A DNA stretch of 64,000 nt from Gordionus sp. m RMFG-2023. Lineage: Eukaryota > Nematomorpha > Gordioida > Chordodea > Parachordodidae. A model generated the notes under the pieces. That model was not told the origin of the DNA. It worked only from the letters and a program-made list of their open reading frames with translations, and made no database searches. The position numbers and the translations under genes are program-made. Location of the stretch: NCBI RefSeq assembly GCF_954871325.1, contig NC_088777.1, positions 42,695,366 to 42,759,365 on the forward strand. Direction: 5' to 3'. Below are positions 22,226 to 33,997 of this stretch, one piece after another (the first letter of the stretch is position 1; every line of letters begins with the position of its first letter).

Positions 22226-25200
22226 CTGTATTTATTACATATTTTGAATATATTTAACAAATAATAATAATACTTTTAAATGTTAATATTATGATAATTA
22301 TTATTATGCATAAATGTGTAAATTCATAACGTACCATATTGATATTTATTTTCGTAAAAGAGTTGCTTTTTAAGTTTATTCAATTTGGGACACAAACATT
22401 CTATAATAATTTTTTTTTAAATGATATAATATAATTTAAACAGTGCATAAGTAAATAATAAAATGATTATTAAATTAGGAATAGATATTGTTAATTTTTT
22501 TTAATCATCAAACCCTTTACGCAAAATTGTTATAGGAACCATCTATAAAGTAACTCATAACTACATTTTTGGGAAACTAATTAAAGCCCTGAGAGGAGGT
22601 TCAATTATTTCTTGATAAACTGGTACTTTGTGTACTATTTTGATAATTTAATGAATATTCATGTTACGATTATAATCAAGCCAATGTTAAATTTTTTTTA
22701 GCCCTAACCAGGACAAAGGCGGCTCGAGGAGGCGACATCCTCGCGCTAATATATTATTTTATTTGTTAATTTTACCAACTTTTGACATTTTAATAGATAA
22801 ATGCAATTATGTTACGTTATTTATATATAAAATCGATAATTTCATTTATTAAACTTTTCAGCATGGTGTATTAACTTTTAATAGAATATGATAGATACAA
22901 TATTATAAAATCTAACGTAAATATGAAGGATAGCAACACTATTGGGAAAATGACATAAATGGAAATAATTTATAAAAACGATTTAGACTGTTCATTGAAT
23001 TAATTTATATATTATCAAATAGTTAAAATCATATTGTTCTTGTTCGAAAAGCAGTTCTAATTTAAAAGACCGGACTAGTAGTATCAAATTTATAAAATGA
23101 ATTTTCGAAAGAAATAACATATATAAAAAAAATTTTAATGTTTCAAACGATATTCTAGAGTGTCGTTAAAACTCTCGATTTAGTCAATTAAGAAAAAATT
23201 AGATTGTGGGAAAAAATATATTACCTAAGCCTGGACATTTTACCAAAAATGCAAAAGAGGACTATACCTTTGTCATCTTTTACCTAAATCTCAAGGCTTA
23301 GGTAATGTATTTTGGTTAAAATCTTGATTTGGCCTCTTTTTTAAAAATCAGTAATTTTACTAAAAATGGCTCAATAGCAATAAACTGACCCCAGGCAGAG
23401 ATAAATGATCTGATCCACACTTCATTTTTTTTTCTATATTATTTACATCAAATTGGTGATTTATTTCTTTTTTAAAAACATATGTTTCCAATGTTAGATG
23501 TAATTAAATTAGCTAAGAATATATTCTTTCTGAATAATAAATTAAATTGGCGTCAACGAGTGTTGTTGAAAGGCCTGATTTTACTAAATTTTAAACCCGC
23601 CCACCCCCTGTTTAAGATTTTAGCCAAAATATTATTATGTTAGCCTAGAGATTTTGCTCATAGATGGCAGAGAGTGGGCCTCTATTTGTCACCAAACGAG
23701 GCTTACATAATATTATTTGGATAAATCTAAATCGGGCCATTTTCAAAAATCTACACAAATCGGGCTTTTTAACAATACTAGCGTGAAACGATAGCCAATC
23801 ATTAAAAAATTTATTTATTAAAATTTTTATTTAATTAGTGGGCACCCTGCAAACTGCAAGAGACCAGAAGAAAATAAAATAGAACAAATGAGTAGGGCTG
23901 TGCCGATCAACGAATCTTTTACCGATCCGATATTATCCGAAGCGCAAACCCGATCCGATATTTATATCGATCTTTATTTACTATCTATCTTTGAACCAAT
24001 TTCATAAATAAATCAATATTTTCTATTTTAAAAAAAAATAACTAACTTTCATAATTATTTATTTTGTTCTTTTTATTAATTTAAAAGTTAATAATCTCTA
24101 TGGCCAATGTTTAAGAATGAATGCATTGTTAAACGGTTATTTAGCAGATTTTTTTAAAAAAGGCTCCATTTATTCGATTTTCAAAAACGGTTAAATCAGA
24201 TTTTTACCAATATTACATAAACCTTTAAATTTCGTTAATAGAAACTCAAACCTTTTTGCCATCTGTGAGAAATCTCCTAGCTTGGATAATTTATTTTTTG
24301 ACTAAGATCTTGAGTTAGTCGTTTTTTATGTCGGAGATAACGAAAAATATTATTAAATCTTCAGCTACTCGATCTTTTAAAATTTTACAAAATTTTGCTT
24401 TCTTTTATTAATAATTTAATTAGTATGAAATTACGTATAAAATATAAGAAATATAATTTATTAAACTATCATAAAAATAACCAAAATCAATTAAATAAAA
24501 TATCGGATCCGATTATCCGATCTTTTTAAAAACGCGAAGGCCCCGATCCAATATTAAATATCGGCACAGTCCTAAGAATCGGCGATGGATTCAAATACAT
24601 TTCAGATAAAAGGATAAAAGTGGAGTACGAGTTATAATCGACAGGTATCTAGGAAATATTTTTTATGGCAATAGTCGTAGAACTCTGCAAATTCATTTTC
24701 TTTCAGCCCTAGTCTGGCCCAAAATATTTAAGCCAGAGCCCGGCCCGAAACATTTTAAAAAAATTTAAATCGGATCCCAAATTTATGTTCTTATTTTATT
24801 CCAGGTCAAAAAATTTTAAAATAAAATAAATAAAACATTTTTATATATAAATGAAGTAAATGATTAATTACTTTGTCCTTATCACAGATGAAATGTAATT
24901 ATCATTTTATTTGATTAAAACAGGAAGAAAACATTATTTTTGATGTTATTTTTTAATTTTTCAAAAATATTTTTAAAACCCGAACTTGGTTCAATTTTTT
25001 CAGTCCATATCCCGGTTTTGGGCCGAGTTGCATTCTAAATAGACTTTCCAGTGCAAACCAGCCAGGACTAATGAACTATCGATTGGGAGAAATTAAAATA
25101 GTTAATATGGGAATATCGAACATTGGGTTTTGGAAGTAGAAATAAGGGATGAAAGGACACTTTAAATCACAAGTTTTAGATCTAACAATAAGCTTTTTAC

Positions 25201-27999
25201 TAAGAAAAATAAACGTCTAAGCATACAATAGTTGTAGAAAAGTATCATAGGTGATGACGAGAAAAGGCAAGGCTCTAAACTCAAGATATAATTCGCCATA
25301 TTATTGTGCCCCTTCGAATACAATCCTCACTCCCTCCATACGCGGGTCACCTCCTTCACATGCACAAAGGCCTTCCTCGATGGTAGTTCACTTCTTTTCT
25401 AGGTCGATTGAAGATCTTCCAACAGTGCCTTCTCCCCCAACCTGAGGTGATAGCCTTAGGCTACTCTCTTCCTCCCCTATATGGTAACTGGAAATAAATA
25501 AATGGTTTGGAAGCGAAAGTATGTTAGAGTAGGATTCGTTTTCACAAAAAATTTGATGAAATTTTGTAATCCCAATTTTTAAAGGTAATGGAAGAATCTA
25601 AGTAAACAGAGAGTTAAGTTATTATGCTATTAAGGTATGAAAATGAGTAATTTAGAGCAGAGATTCAACCCGAACTTAAATCAAATCACTTAACCTTTAT
25701 TAACCGTTATTATTTACATAACCAAACCTTAACTTTAAAATTCTGTCACCTAGACTTGAGCAGAACTTATAATAGTTATGTAAACAAGTATAAATCTCTC
25801 CTAAATCTTTTAGAGATCATTAACAGTCAATTTTGATGGAAAAATATTAGTTATGATCAGTAATTACTCTTAGATATTATTGTATATGGTTCCAAACTTA
25901 GTTTATAGAAGTGTTTATTTTTTGTCAACCGAATCAGAGGCATGGTTTATTTTTATCTGCACTTGAACAGAACCTATATTATTACAATTAGGTGAAAAGA
26001 AGAATGGATTTAGAACAGAGCGGTCTACAGAGACTTTGTAAGATTAAGAACATGATAGTAAATTTGGGAGACACAAGAATGGTTCCACTTGTTAAGGAGT
26101 TAAACTTTATGGTTAGCATTTTATAAGAAAGGAGATTTCGAAGAATATATGAAAGTAACTGAAATTATATATAAATTCTAAATCTTGACTCCTTTATGTT
26201 TTTAGGGTTTGTGGAGACAATCTTAGAGTCGCTAAGGTAATAGAGATTATTAGAGATGCGATATAAAATTTTAACACAGACTATTTATGGGATGTGTGGA
26301 GGCATCGTCTAGAAATAAGTCATAAGGATCTGGATTAAATCTGAAGAAGGAAGAAAAGCAAAAGAGTTTTAAGTTAGGAGATTAAAAATTGATGGTTAGA
26401 TCTGGGCGTATTTGGATGAGGTATTTCTATTGCAATATGATGCTAATTTTGAAAGAGAATTGATGGAGAAAAGAAAAATTGCCTGAAGATGGAGAAAGGT
26501 GGACACTTCTTGCTAAACGAATGCTTAATAGGATCTATTTTATATAGGACAGTGTTTGACTAACAAGGAAGGCAAAGAGTCCTTGATGTAACAAAAGTGG
26601 GGTTGTTTATTAATGCCTAATTTGTAGAGATGGAAAACATTCATAAAGATTGATTTGTTTTAGAGATATAATTAAAAATGTTGTTATAAAATAAAATTAA
26701 AAGATTAAATAAAGATTAAAATACAGTTTTTTCGAGCGTTTTAAATACTGCAAAAAGTGACCTAAAATAACCTTTTATATTAGAAATATGCATCTTGTAA
26801 ATAAAAAAAATCCCATTAAATATACTCAAAAATAAAAATGAATTAAATTAAATTGTAAAATTACTTTTGTCCTCGTTTACATTTTGACTAAGGTAAGCAT
26901 ACGAGGCCTTATTCAAAGTCTGTTTTCCATTAATTTGGGAATCTAAATCAGGTGTCGAGGGGTTGTATCTAGTGCTTCTATGCTTAGAAATTGGCTTATT
27001 TCTACCAGCATCATTATTATGATTGTCTTCATTGATGATAGATTGAGGGGATATACAAACGTCCAACTCGTATAGCGGAAATTTGTCACAATTAAGATTT
27101 AAAGGCCAAGAAATGTTGAATCTCTTAAGCAAGGGTTCGCATCCTTTTCTGACCTCGTCGCAAACATGCTTACATGGCAAGATCAAGTCCTTTGGCTCAT
27201 TCATTTGGTTGAAAGTAGTAGGAGAGTGAGGGTTCTGGCTAGAAGATCTTGCAGTTATAGAATCAAAATTATAAGTCAGGCTAGGGTGGAGATTAAGGTT
27301 GTCTCCATAAGGTGATCGCAGTTCTAGGTCCAGATTAGACATACTATTGAAAGGTGAAAACGAATCCAAGATATCGTATTTAGAATTTTCGAAGTTTTTG
27401 CCGCCATCTATATTTTTGATTGATTTAAATAAATTCTTAGCATAGATGTCACCCTTAACATTTACCATATCCTTGGATGGGAAAAAGTCGTCGTGGCATA
27501 TGGGAGCATAGAGCGAGCACAAGAAAAACACCAAATCTTTACTGCAGCTAGTCTTGATCAGCAGTCTATAATTATCGACAACTAATTTCGCATTACCTTG
27601 GGTGGCTTGGTTAAAATAATTTGGCATTTTCGTCGTGTTGTAAGGCAGATTCTGACAAAGAGGTATCTCAATTTTTTCGCACACTTTCCTGGGAAAATCC
27701 GAGGCCAATTTTCTTTTGGCTCGATTAATTCTGCTGTAGGGGCGGCTAAATTCTGTGAAGTGCTTGCCCTTCCGTTTTCTCCTATCCTTCAAAAAGTGAG
27801 TTTTTTCTTCGTCCCTATCAGTTTGATAATGATGATGCCTATGTAATCTAGTTGTCAGATGTAGATCCGTTGGCTGTGTAGTTTCACTAACATTGTTATG
27901 CGTTGATGAAGACGAGTTATAAGAATAGTACATACTTGATTCTGAAAAATTTACGATATAATTTAGGAGAATTACTAAATAAATACGTGGTTGAGCCAT
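21921..27999 (-). CDS. Secreted Frizzled-related protein (sFRP3/4-like): CRD exon and NTR exon
   Basis: Secreted proteins of this family bind Wnt ligands or Frizzled receptors outside the cell and modulate Wnt signalling. The 5' exon (26865-27999) encodes a signal peptide, a basic extension and a Frizzled cysteine-rich domain; the 3' exon (21921-22225) encodes most of a netrin-like (NTR) domain ending at a TAA. That order, CRD then NTR, on one strand is the sFRP architecture. The CRD resembles vertebrate sFRP4/FRZB (MPNYFNQATQGNAKL; human sFRP4 has MPNHLHHSTQENAIL). The start of the NTR domain, with its first cysteines, must lie in an unrecognised exon between 22226 and 26864. Confidence 0.8.
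23159..23370. mobile_element. MITE, TGTTAAACGGCT family, decayed copy
   Basis: The arms share CCTAAGCCTGGACATTTTACC and its mirror CTCAAGGCTTAGGTAATGTA around a core GTCATCTTTTACC. Ends are worn (GTGTCGTTAAAACTC at left). Confidence 0.4.
23559..23780. mobile_element. MITE, TGTTAAACGGCT family, copy with CATAGATGGCAGAGAG core
   Basis: Left end AGTGTTGTTGAAAGGCCTGA and right end ATCGGGCTTTTTAACAATAC are inverted repeats. The core TTGCTCATAGATGGCA is shared with the copy near 48060. Confidence 0.5.
23893..24574. mobile_element. hAT-like element, ends TAGGGCTGTGCCGATC
   Basis: A 682-bp element with inverted ends TAGGGCTGTGCCGATC and ATCGGCACAGTCCTA, and subterminal CGATCCGATATT repeats. It is the same family as 39649-40415. 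Flanking 8-mers do not match, so it is old or rearranged. A TGTTAAACGGTT MITE (about 24125-24345) sits inside it. Confidence 0.6.
24125..24345. mobile_element. MITE nested in the 23893-24574 hAT-like element
   Basis: Begins ATTGTTAAACGGTTATTTAG and carries CCATCTGTGAGAAATCTCC. The right end is worn (GTCGGAGATAACG). It belongs to the TGTTAAACGGCT family. Confidence 0.35.
25235..25505 (+). mobile_element. Probable 5'-truncated retroposon fragment
   Basis: A G+C-richer island in A+T-rich DNA. It holds a 64-codon open frame (25251-25445, ending SIEDLPTVPSPPT) and stops at GGTAACTGGAAATAAATAAA, a short-repeat tail typical of LINE/SINE 3' ends. I do not recognise the family. It lies in the sFRP intron in antisense. 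Confidence 0.35.
25506..26860. other. sFRP intron, no feature recognised
   Basis: This stretch is a little less A+T-rich than its neighbours and has repeated phrases such as ACTTGAGCAGAACTTATAA and ACTTGAACAGAACCTATATT. No open frame of note. The missing NTR-start exon of the sFRP gene could be hidden in this intron. Confidence 0.3.
26865..27999 (-). CDS. sFRP exon 1: signal peptide, basic extension, cysteine-rich domain
   Basis: The start ATG (27997-27999, AAAAATGGC context) opens a signal peptide of about 20-22 residues (RIYLVILLNYIVNF core). Residues 23-106 are low-complexity and basic, with RRKR (73-76) and RAKR (93-96). The CRD runs from C107 to C315. All ten cysteines are present: 107, 115, 152, 161, 168, 276, 280, 287, 304, 315. 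Typical motifs are CEKIEIPLC, FFLCSLYAPIC and PCKHVCDEVRKGCEPL. Between C168 and C276 lie 107 residues, against about 13 in sFRP4. The frame runs on to a TAA at 26848, but a GTAATT donor at 26864 is the likelier exon end, since an NTR exon follows. Confidence 0.85.
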
Positions 28000-28429
28000 T
28001 TTTCCTTTTTTGTAGAAAAATGTTGCTTAAATTATCAAATCCTTACTAACCACTTTTTCGGGAATATTTAATTCATTTTTTTTCTTCTTTAAATATACTA
28101 TATAACTAAGAATGGGTAAATAGGGTGATTTTTTTTAAATTGTACTCAAAGGCAATCGTTTTTTGAAATTTATTCTGGTTATTATTCTTGAAATAAAATA
28201 TATTTATTTTTATTTTTACAAAAGCTTATGTTTAATCTATCATTTTTTCTCTCGAAACATTTTACCTCAAAATAATATAAATACTAAAAAATACTGTATC
28301 TATTGAAAACTTATATTAATAATATTATAAAAATTAATGAATTTTTTATGTGATGGGTTAAAATTTCATATAAAAAATAGTATTTTTATTTTTTCTTTAA
28401 AAAAACCAAATGAATCCCCTATTTAAAGG

Positions 28430-28442
28430 AAGGGGGGGGGGG
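28430..28442. repeat. Poly-G tract
   Basis: A run of about eleven G in A+T-rich DNA upstream of the sFRP gene. Similar tracts occur at about 6117-6130, 21299-21311, 29523-29535 and 54094-54107. Confidence 0.7.
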
Positions 28443-28710
28443 ATACATGAAGAAAATGAAAATACAATTTCTACAGTTTATAAGTTTTAAATTTTCATAA
28501 TTTATATAAAATATTTGCAATAATTTTAATTTGAAATTTGAATTGTTAGTTTTAATAAAATTAAAGTTTTGAATTAAAAAAAAATATGAAGTATGAAATG
28601 CCTTAATAAAATTAATTAATTGGAAGTAAAATATTTTCAAAATGTAATAGAATTAATCTTCTTCCTTACAAATTTTTCAATATAGAAATTGATAATTTGC
28701 ACACAAGATT

Positions 28711-28957
28711 TCCTTTTCTTTTCTTTTCTTTTCTTTTCTTTTCTTTTCTTTTCTTTTCTTTTCTTTTCTTTTCTTTTCTTTTCTTTTCTTTTCTTTTCTT
28801 TTCTTTTCTTTTCTTTTCTTTTCTTTTCTTTTCTTTCTTTTCTTTTCTTTTCTTTTCTTTTCTTTTCTTTTCTTTTCTTTTCTTTTCTTTTCTTTTCTTT
28901 TCTTTTCTTTTCTTTTCTTTTCTTTTCTTTTCTTTTCTTTTCTTTCTTTTTCTTTTT
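28711..28957. repeat. (TTTTC)n microsatellite
   Basis: About 49 copies of TTTTC over 245 bp. There is one four-base unit near 28834 that shifts the phase, and another near the end. It is the sole cause of long but meaningless frames on both strands. It lies about 0.7 kb upstream of the sFRP start codon. Confidence 0.95.
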
Positions 28958-29599
28958 CAAATTAAATTATATTTTCTAATCTAAATTAATATCCTTTTCT
29001 AAATTAAATTAATTTTTATAAATTGAATTTGGTAATTAGCATAAGCAAGGTTAGAAAAAAAAGCCAATAAAATAAAATAATTTAAAAATTCGTCTATTTC
29101 GGTACTAAAAACAAACATTATCATTTTAAAATATAGTATGCTATGCAAAAATTGAAAAAGTTTTTTTTTAAAAAAACCGATATATAATAAATTCCAAAAA
29201 AAGCAAAATAAATATTCTCAAATCTTGACATAAAAAATGACAATTTTTGAAAAATATTTATATTCTTATTCTTCGTATTAAATTAATGTGCATTTGGTGA
29301 GACATCGCTGGGAGTTATAATCGAAACGAATATAAAAACAAAAAGGTTTAAAATGTGAAAGTGATTATTTATATATAATTATATTTTGGTTAAGAGTATC
29401 AAAATATTTTTGATTACAGATTTGTGCGCTCAAGAAAAAGTAGACATTTTTCTGGAATAAAGGAATGTTAGATTTGCGTAAACTTAAATTTATGCCGGTT
29501 GAAGTACGTATCTATCAAGTTGTGCCCCCCCCCCCCACCCCCATAGCCTTCGACAACTTTTTTATTTTAACAAATTAGATATATATATACATTTCAAGA

Positions 29600-29880
29600 C
29601 TTGTAGAGGTACCATTTACATGGGGCCTAAATTTTTTTTAAAAAATTCAGTGTCCAGCCCGGATTATTATTTTTTTTGGCCCTGTGCCCCTAGCCTTATA
29701 TTTTCAGACCCTGCCCAGATTTTTTTAAAAATATATTAAATATGGGCGATTTAAAATATTTGGTTTTAAAATATACGGCCAGGTTATTCTTTAAAAATTT
29801 TTTTTAGGCCCTGCCCGGGTATATTAAAAAAAATAAAATACGGTCTGTCCCGGGCTTACTGCCGCGCCTGCATGTCTCTG
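29600..29880. mobile_element. Worn hAT-type MITE with CCCGG-rich blocks
   Basis: The ends TAGAGGTACCATTTACATGG and (reverse complement) CAGAGACATGCAGGCG are loosely inverted. Blocks CCAGCCCGG, CCCTGCCC and CTGCCCGGG alternate with A+T-rich DNA. It is related to 15431-15818. Confidence 0.35.
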
Positions 29881-30019
29881 ATATATTTATTAATATAATT
29901 TATATTGTTAAATATCTATTAAATAAACTGAAAAGAATAAGTAACATCTATAGAGATCATAGAATCATAAAATTCAAAAATATTATGAATCGGAAATAAT
30001 TATTAATGTATTTAGACGC

Positions 30020-30720
30020 TTCTGTTATTTTCCTTCTAACATAATGTCAATCTTGGCAATTTATTTTTATTTTGCCAATTAATGTTTTTCTTTAAACTGT
30101 CTACCAAACAGGTTGAAACCCTAATAAGTGTGAAAAACACACTAATTATTGACATAAAAGAGACAAAACTTCCATATCTTAGAATGACTTTACGCCTAAG
30201 GCGTGATATCATAATTTGTATTTTGTGGCTGGAAAAATTGATTAATGAATTAATAAGTAAGGTATAATATACACAAACCAGATAGTTATAATTTCTATAT
30301 TTTCCCTTCTGGCATGATGCTAATTTTGACATTTTTTATTTTTCATCAATAATTATCTTTCCCTTCAAACTATCTAAACAGAATAAAACAATAAAATGTT
30401 CTAATAATAATGGTAAGGTATAAATTCCAGATTTTTCTAAAAATTTGGCTAACTTCACGCTCATTACGTGAGGTATTAGTTTTCATTTTGTTTATAACTT
30501 CGTTTCTTTATGTGGTTTTTAAATTTGATTGAGGAAAGTACTAGTCAGGCACTACAAATTATCGCACTTCAGATATATAGTTTTTTTTTAAAAATATTTT
30601 CCATTCAAGCCTAATGCCAATCTCTTTTATCTATTGTCTACCAAACGGGTTAAATTAATTTACAATTGAGCACTAAACATTGATAAAATTTTCAGAACAC
30701 TTTCAGTTGCTTTTTAATCG
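30020..30720. repeat. Three degenerate tandem units of about 280 bp
   Basis: Units begin near 30025, 30297 and 30587. They share TTTTCCTTCTxxCATxATGxCAATxTTG, then TATTTTGCCAATAAT, then CTGTCTACCAAACxGGTT, and a CACGCTxAxGGCGTGAT phrase. Related units lie at about 51770-52200. Non-coding. Confidence 0.5.
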
Positions 30721-31840
30721 TAAGGTTTGTCAAAAAAATTTTTTTTACTAATAATTTTTAATTAATGCTGGATATTATAGTGTTTAAAGTCAGACACAAT
30801 CCAATTGTTCAGCCAACTTTAACGGAATAAAAATAACCACGGAGAAATCAATAAAATACAATATTTTTATCGGTGAGACCAACCGAAAACCACTATATTT
30901 TTTTAAAAAAAACGAAAACATAGTAATTCTTTATTTAATATCGGTTTATTTTTGGGCCCACATTGTTGATGTATATATAAACATACAATACGGCTCAAGA
31001 TACAAAATTTAAAATAAAAATAAATCTATACACTTTAAATATTTATAAAGTCCCCTCAAAGCATAATACTAGACTTTTATCAAAGAATATGATTGATGAG
31101 AAACTTCATTTTGACATAAAAAAATTTCAAAATTATTGTCTATTATTGCAACAATTTTTATTTTTTAGATAAAATTTTACTCATATTTTAAAATATGGAG
31201 ATAAAGGAGGGAGAGGGCATTTTACAAAAAGGATTTTTTTTTATTTAATAAATAAACTTACTTTCTTAAATGATTATCTTTCTTTTAAAATATATTTTAT
31301 AAATTTAAATTCATATATTATTAATGTTAAAATGAAGGGTTATTTAAAAATCAAAGGAAATTCCTTTGCTGGTAAAATAAATAATAATATAAATAATTAT
31401 ATATATACCAAAACATGATAAATATTTTACTTTTTTTTCCCCAACTATTATTATATGATATATATAATATACTGAATAAATAATTATTTTAGTATGATTT
31501 TTTTAAATAAAATAGAAACCGCATTAACACAGACTTTCATCTGTTTTAAAAATTTTGGTTTTTCCTTACTTATAATTTATTATGGCAAATATGTTCAAAA
31601 AAATATTTTTTTGAAATGTAAGTCTTAAAAAAAATGAATACAAATCGAATCATTTTAGTTGTAATGGTTTAAAAATCAATATGGGGTTAAGAGATGGGAG
31701 ATCAACGATGGATATTATTTTACAATTAAATCTCTAATTAAAAATTTCACAAGAATCAATAGGCCTTACATATGGCTTTCATTGACTTGTACCAGTTAGT
31801 GTTATACTCCAGTTTCTAGGCACTTTTAATATGGCGGTGT

Positions 31841-32044
31841 TTAAAGAAAAAATAACGATAAAATTATATAAAAATCCTTTAATAATTTTTTATTTATTTT
31901 TAACAAGAATTGATTTTCAAAATCTTTATCAGATAAACAAGGTTTATTGATCAACACAGTTTTTTGCTGTGCTAAACACACGTTTACTGCCGCAGAGGTT
32001 GAGAGAGTTGTATTTAACAGAGTTATTAAAGTATCCAGATACAA
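31841..32044 (-). pseudogene. hAT transposase C-terminal (dimerisation) fragment
   Basis: The frame reads ITLLNTTLSTSAAVNVCLAQ, then PCLSDKDFENQFLLKINKKL. The hAT C terminus has NTPLPSSAxVERLFSxG and LSDxNFExLLLLKxNK here. The upstream part of the transposase is absent; the DNA beyond 32045 is rich in ATCTAGATA subterminal-type repeats. This looks like an internally deleted hAT copy. The same dimerisation motif occurs at 39260-39340. Confidence 0.65.
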
Positions 32045-32191
32045 AAATGTGGTATATGAATCTAGGTAGACTTTTATAAAATGTAAAAATGTAACTATAT
32101 CTCTATCTAGATAATATTTTAGAAGTATCTAAACTATTTATCTGTATCTAGATAATTTTTAGATGATATATCTGTATCTAAATTTATTTAA

Positions 32192-32262
32192 AAAGTATCT
32201 TTTAAGAACTCTGACATTTATTAAAAAAGTATCTTTTAAGAACTCTGACATTTATTAAATAA
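32192..32262. repeat. Tandem duplication of a 32-bp unit
   Basis: AAAGTATCTTTTAAGAACTC followed by TGACATTTATTA is present twice in a row. It may mark the outer end (CAGAGTTCTTAAAAGATAC on the other strand) of the hAT remnant to its left. Confidence 0.7.
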
Positions 32263-33599
32263 ATATTTTAATCGGGGGAATTAATTTAAAAATTTAAATA
32301 AAAGATCTTTATTTTTAAAAAAAACTTATATAATTATCTTTACATGAATTTTCTTTCAGATCCTCATTACTTCTTTATCAGAATTTATTCTAGTATTTAT
32401 ATTTATTAAGATATTTTCTCAAATCAAATACGTTTAAATTTTTTACCTTCTTTGACCTTGAATCTTATCAAGGGTCAATCACTTAAAATAAGGGCTAACA
32501 ATACAATATTCATCTAAACGACTTATCCATTATCTGAAAATTTCTGTAATTCCGATTTATCACAAGTTTAATCAAATTCGTTACTATTCTCTTTTCTAAG
32601 ACTATTAGTTTCACTAAGTTATGAATAGAATTCCAATTTATTATGAAATAAATCATAATATCAATATTAGATTAAAAATCTTGACTGATAAAATACATTA
32701 AAATATAAATGAAGAACTTTGGTGGTTGATATTTAAAAATTCGGCTTAATTACTTAATATAATATAAAAATAAAAAATATTTTTTCCAACTTTATTAAGA
32801 AATTTTTTTAAGTTTTGCGTCTATACTTTTAAAAATTATATATAAACACACTAGATTTGTCTAACGTTTTTTTATACATATTAATGATTTTTAAAAAAAA
32901 ACAGCGTTGGGAACCTAAATCAGTACTCATTTTTTAAAAAATAGCGTTTAGGATTCAATAATTAATTTTTTAAGTAATAAAAACTTCTTTTTTTTAACAT
33001 TATTTTGTGACAAAATCTTATTTCAAATTTTTTGGACTTTTTTCTAACAGCGATTTTCGAAATTTTTTCTTTTAGATTACAGATATATTATTAAAGAAAA
33101 AAAATTTGTGTTTGTGTTACATTTTATATTCATGGATTTTTCACTGAACACAAACTTTTTTTTTAAACGAGGATTTACAGCCCTACTAAACTCTGTTTAA
33201 TTCCTAAACAATCAATGAGTCACAGATATAGATTAAATATTTTTTATTATTGAATCAAATGAAGATATACTATATTTACTATACTGTACTGTACTGCATT
33301 TATAATAATAAGTTTATATTAATTACAATAATATAATAATAATAAGAATACTTTTTGGACTATGAGTAACCCGATAATAATATAAAAATATATTACAAAT
33401 TGCTTTATATATTATAATAAATATAGTAATACCAGAATATAATAGAAATTATAATATTTACTATGGATAATATAGTATTCTAAATATAAAAATACAGGTT
33501 ATGAGAATTTATAATATATAAAATAGTATATTTTGAATATGATGTTACATATAACTTGAATTTATTATCATATTTGGTATGTTTATATTTAATTAGTCT

Positions 33600-33997
33600 T
33601 TATTCATCTATTTCATCTTCACTTTCATCTATTTCGTTATCCTCATGGATACTTCGATTTATTGTAATTGCACCATTTTTCACAAGAGTTTGAATGATTG
33701 AATCGGAAGAATTTAATGTATAAGACAAGTCTAGTGGAGTATGATCGTTGAAGGATTTACAGTTTACATTAATATTTTCCTTAAAAAATATAGTTATGAG
33801 TTTATCGGGTATATAGTTAAAAACTTGTTTAACGAGATAGTCAATGTTCTGAGTACACCTCCTCTCAACAGCTAAATGTAAAGGCGTTTTACCTGATTTT
33901 CCGTTCATTTTATTGACTTGTATGTTATTTATGTTGCAAAGCAACTCCAAATACATTGTATTTAAATTTGTAGAAGCCAAATGAATTGGAGATTCAC
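33600..33997 (-). CDS. NF-kB terminal exon: last ankyrin repeats and acidic tail
   Basis: Reads ESPIHLASTNLNTMYLELLC, then GKSGKTPLHLAVERRCTQNI, then NDHTPLDLSYTLNSSDSIIQ, and ends EDNEIDESEDEIDE with a TAA at 33600-33602. GKSGKTPLHLAVE matches p105 QKSGRTALHLAVE. No death domain follows. Confidence 0.9.

Noticed and set aside
25251-25445. Open frame as the missing sFRP exon
   Set aside because: It is on the opposite strand to the sFRP gene, has no cysteine pattern of an NTR domain, and ends near a retroposon-like tail.
28637-28984. Long open frames on both strands over the TTTTC tract
   Set aside because: They are simple translations of the microsatellite (KRKEK / FSFLF runs), not genes.
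31797-33185. Full-length hAT element with ends TAGTGTTATACTCC and GGATTTACAGCCCTA
   Set aside because: The end similarity is weak and the flanking 8-mers (GTACCAGT and CTAAACTC) do not match. Only the transposase C-terminal fragment is kept as a feature.
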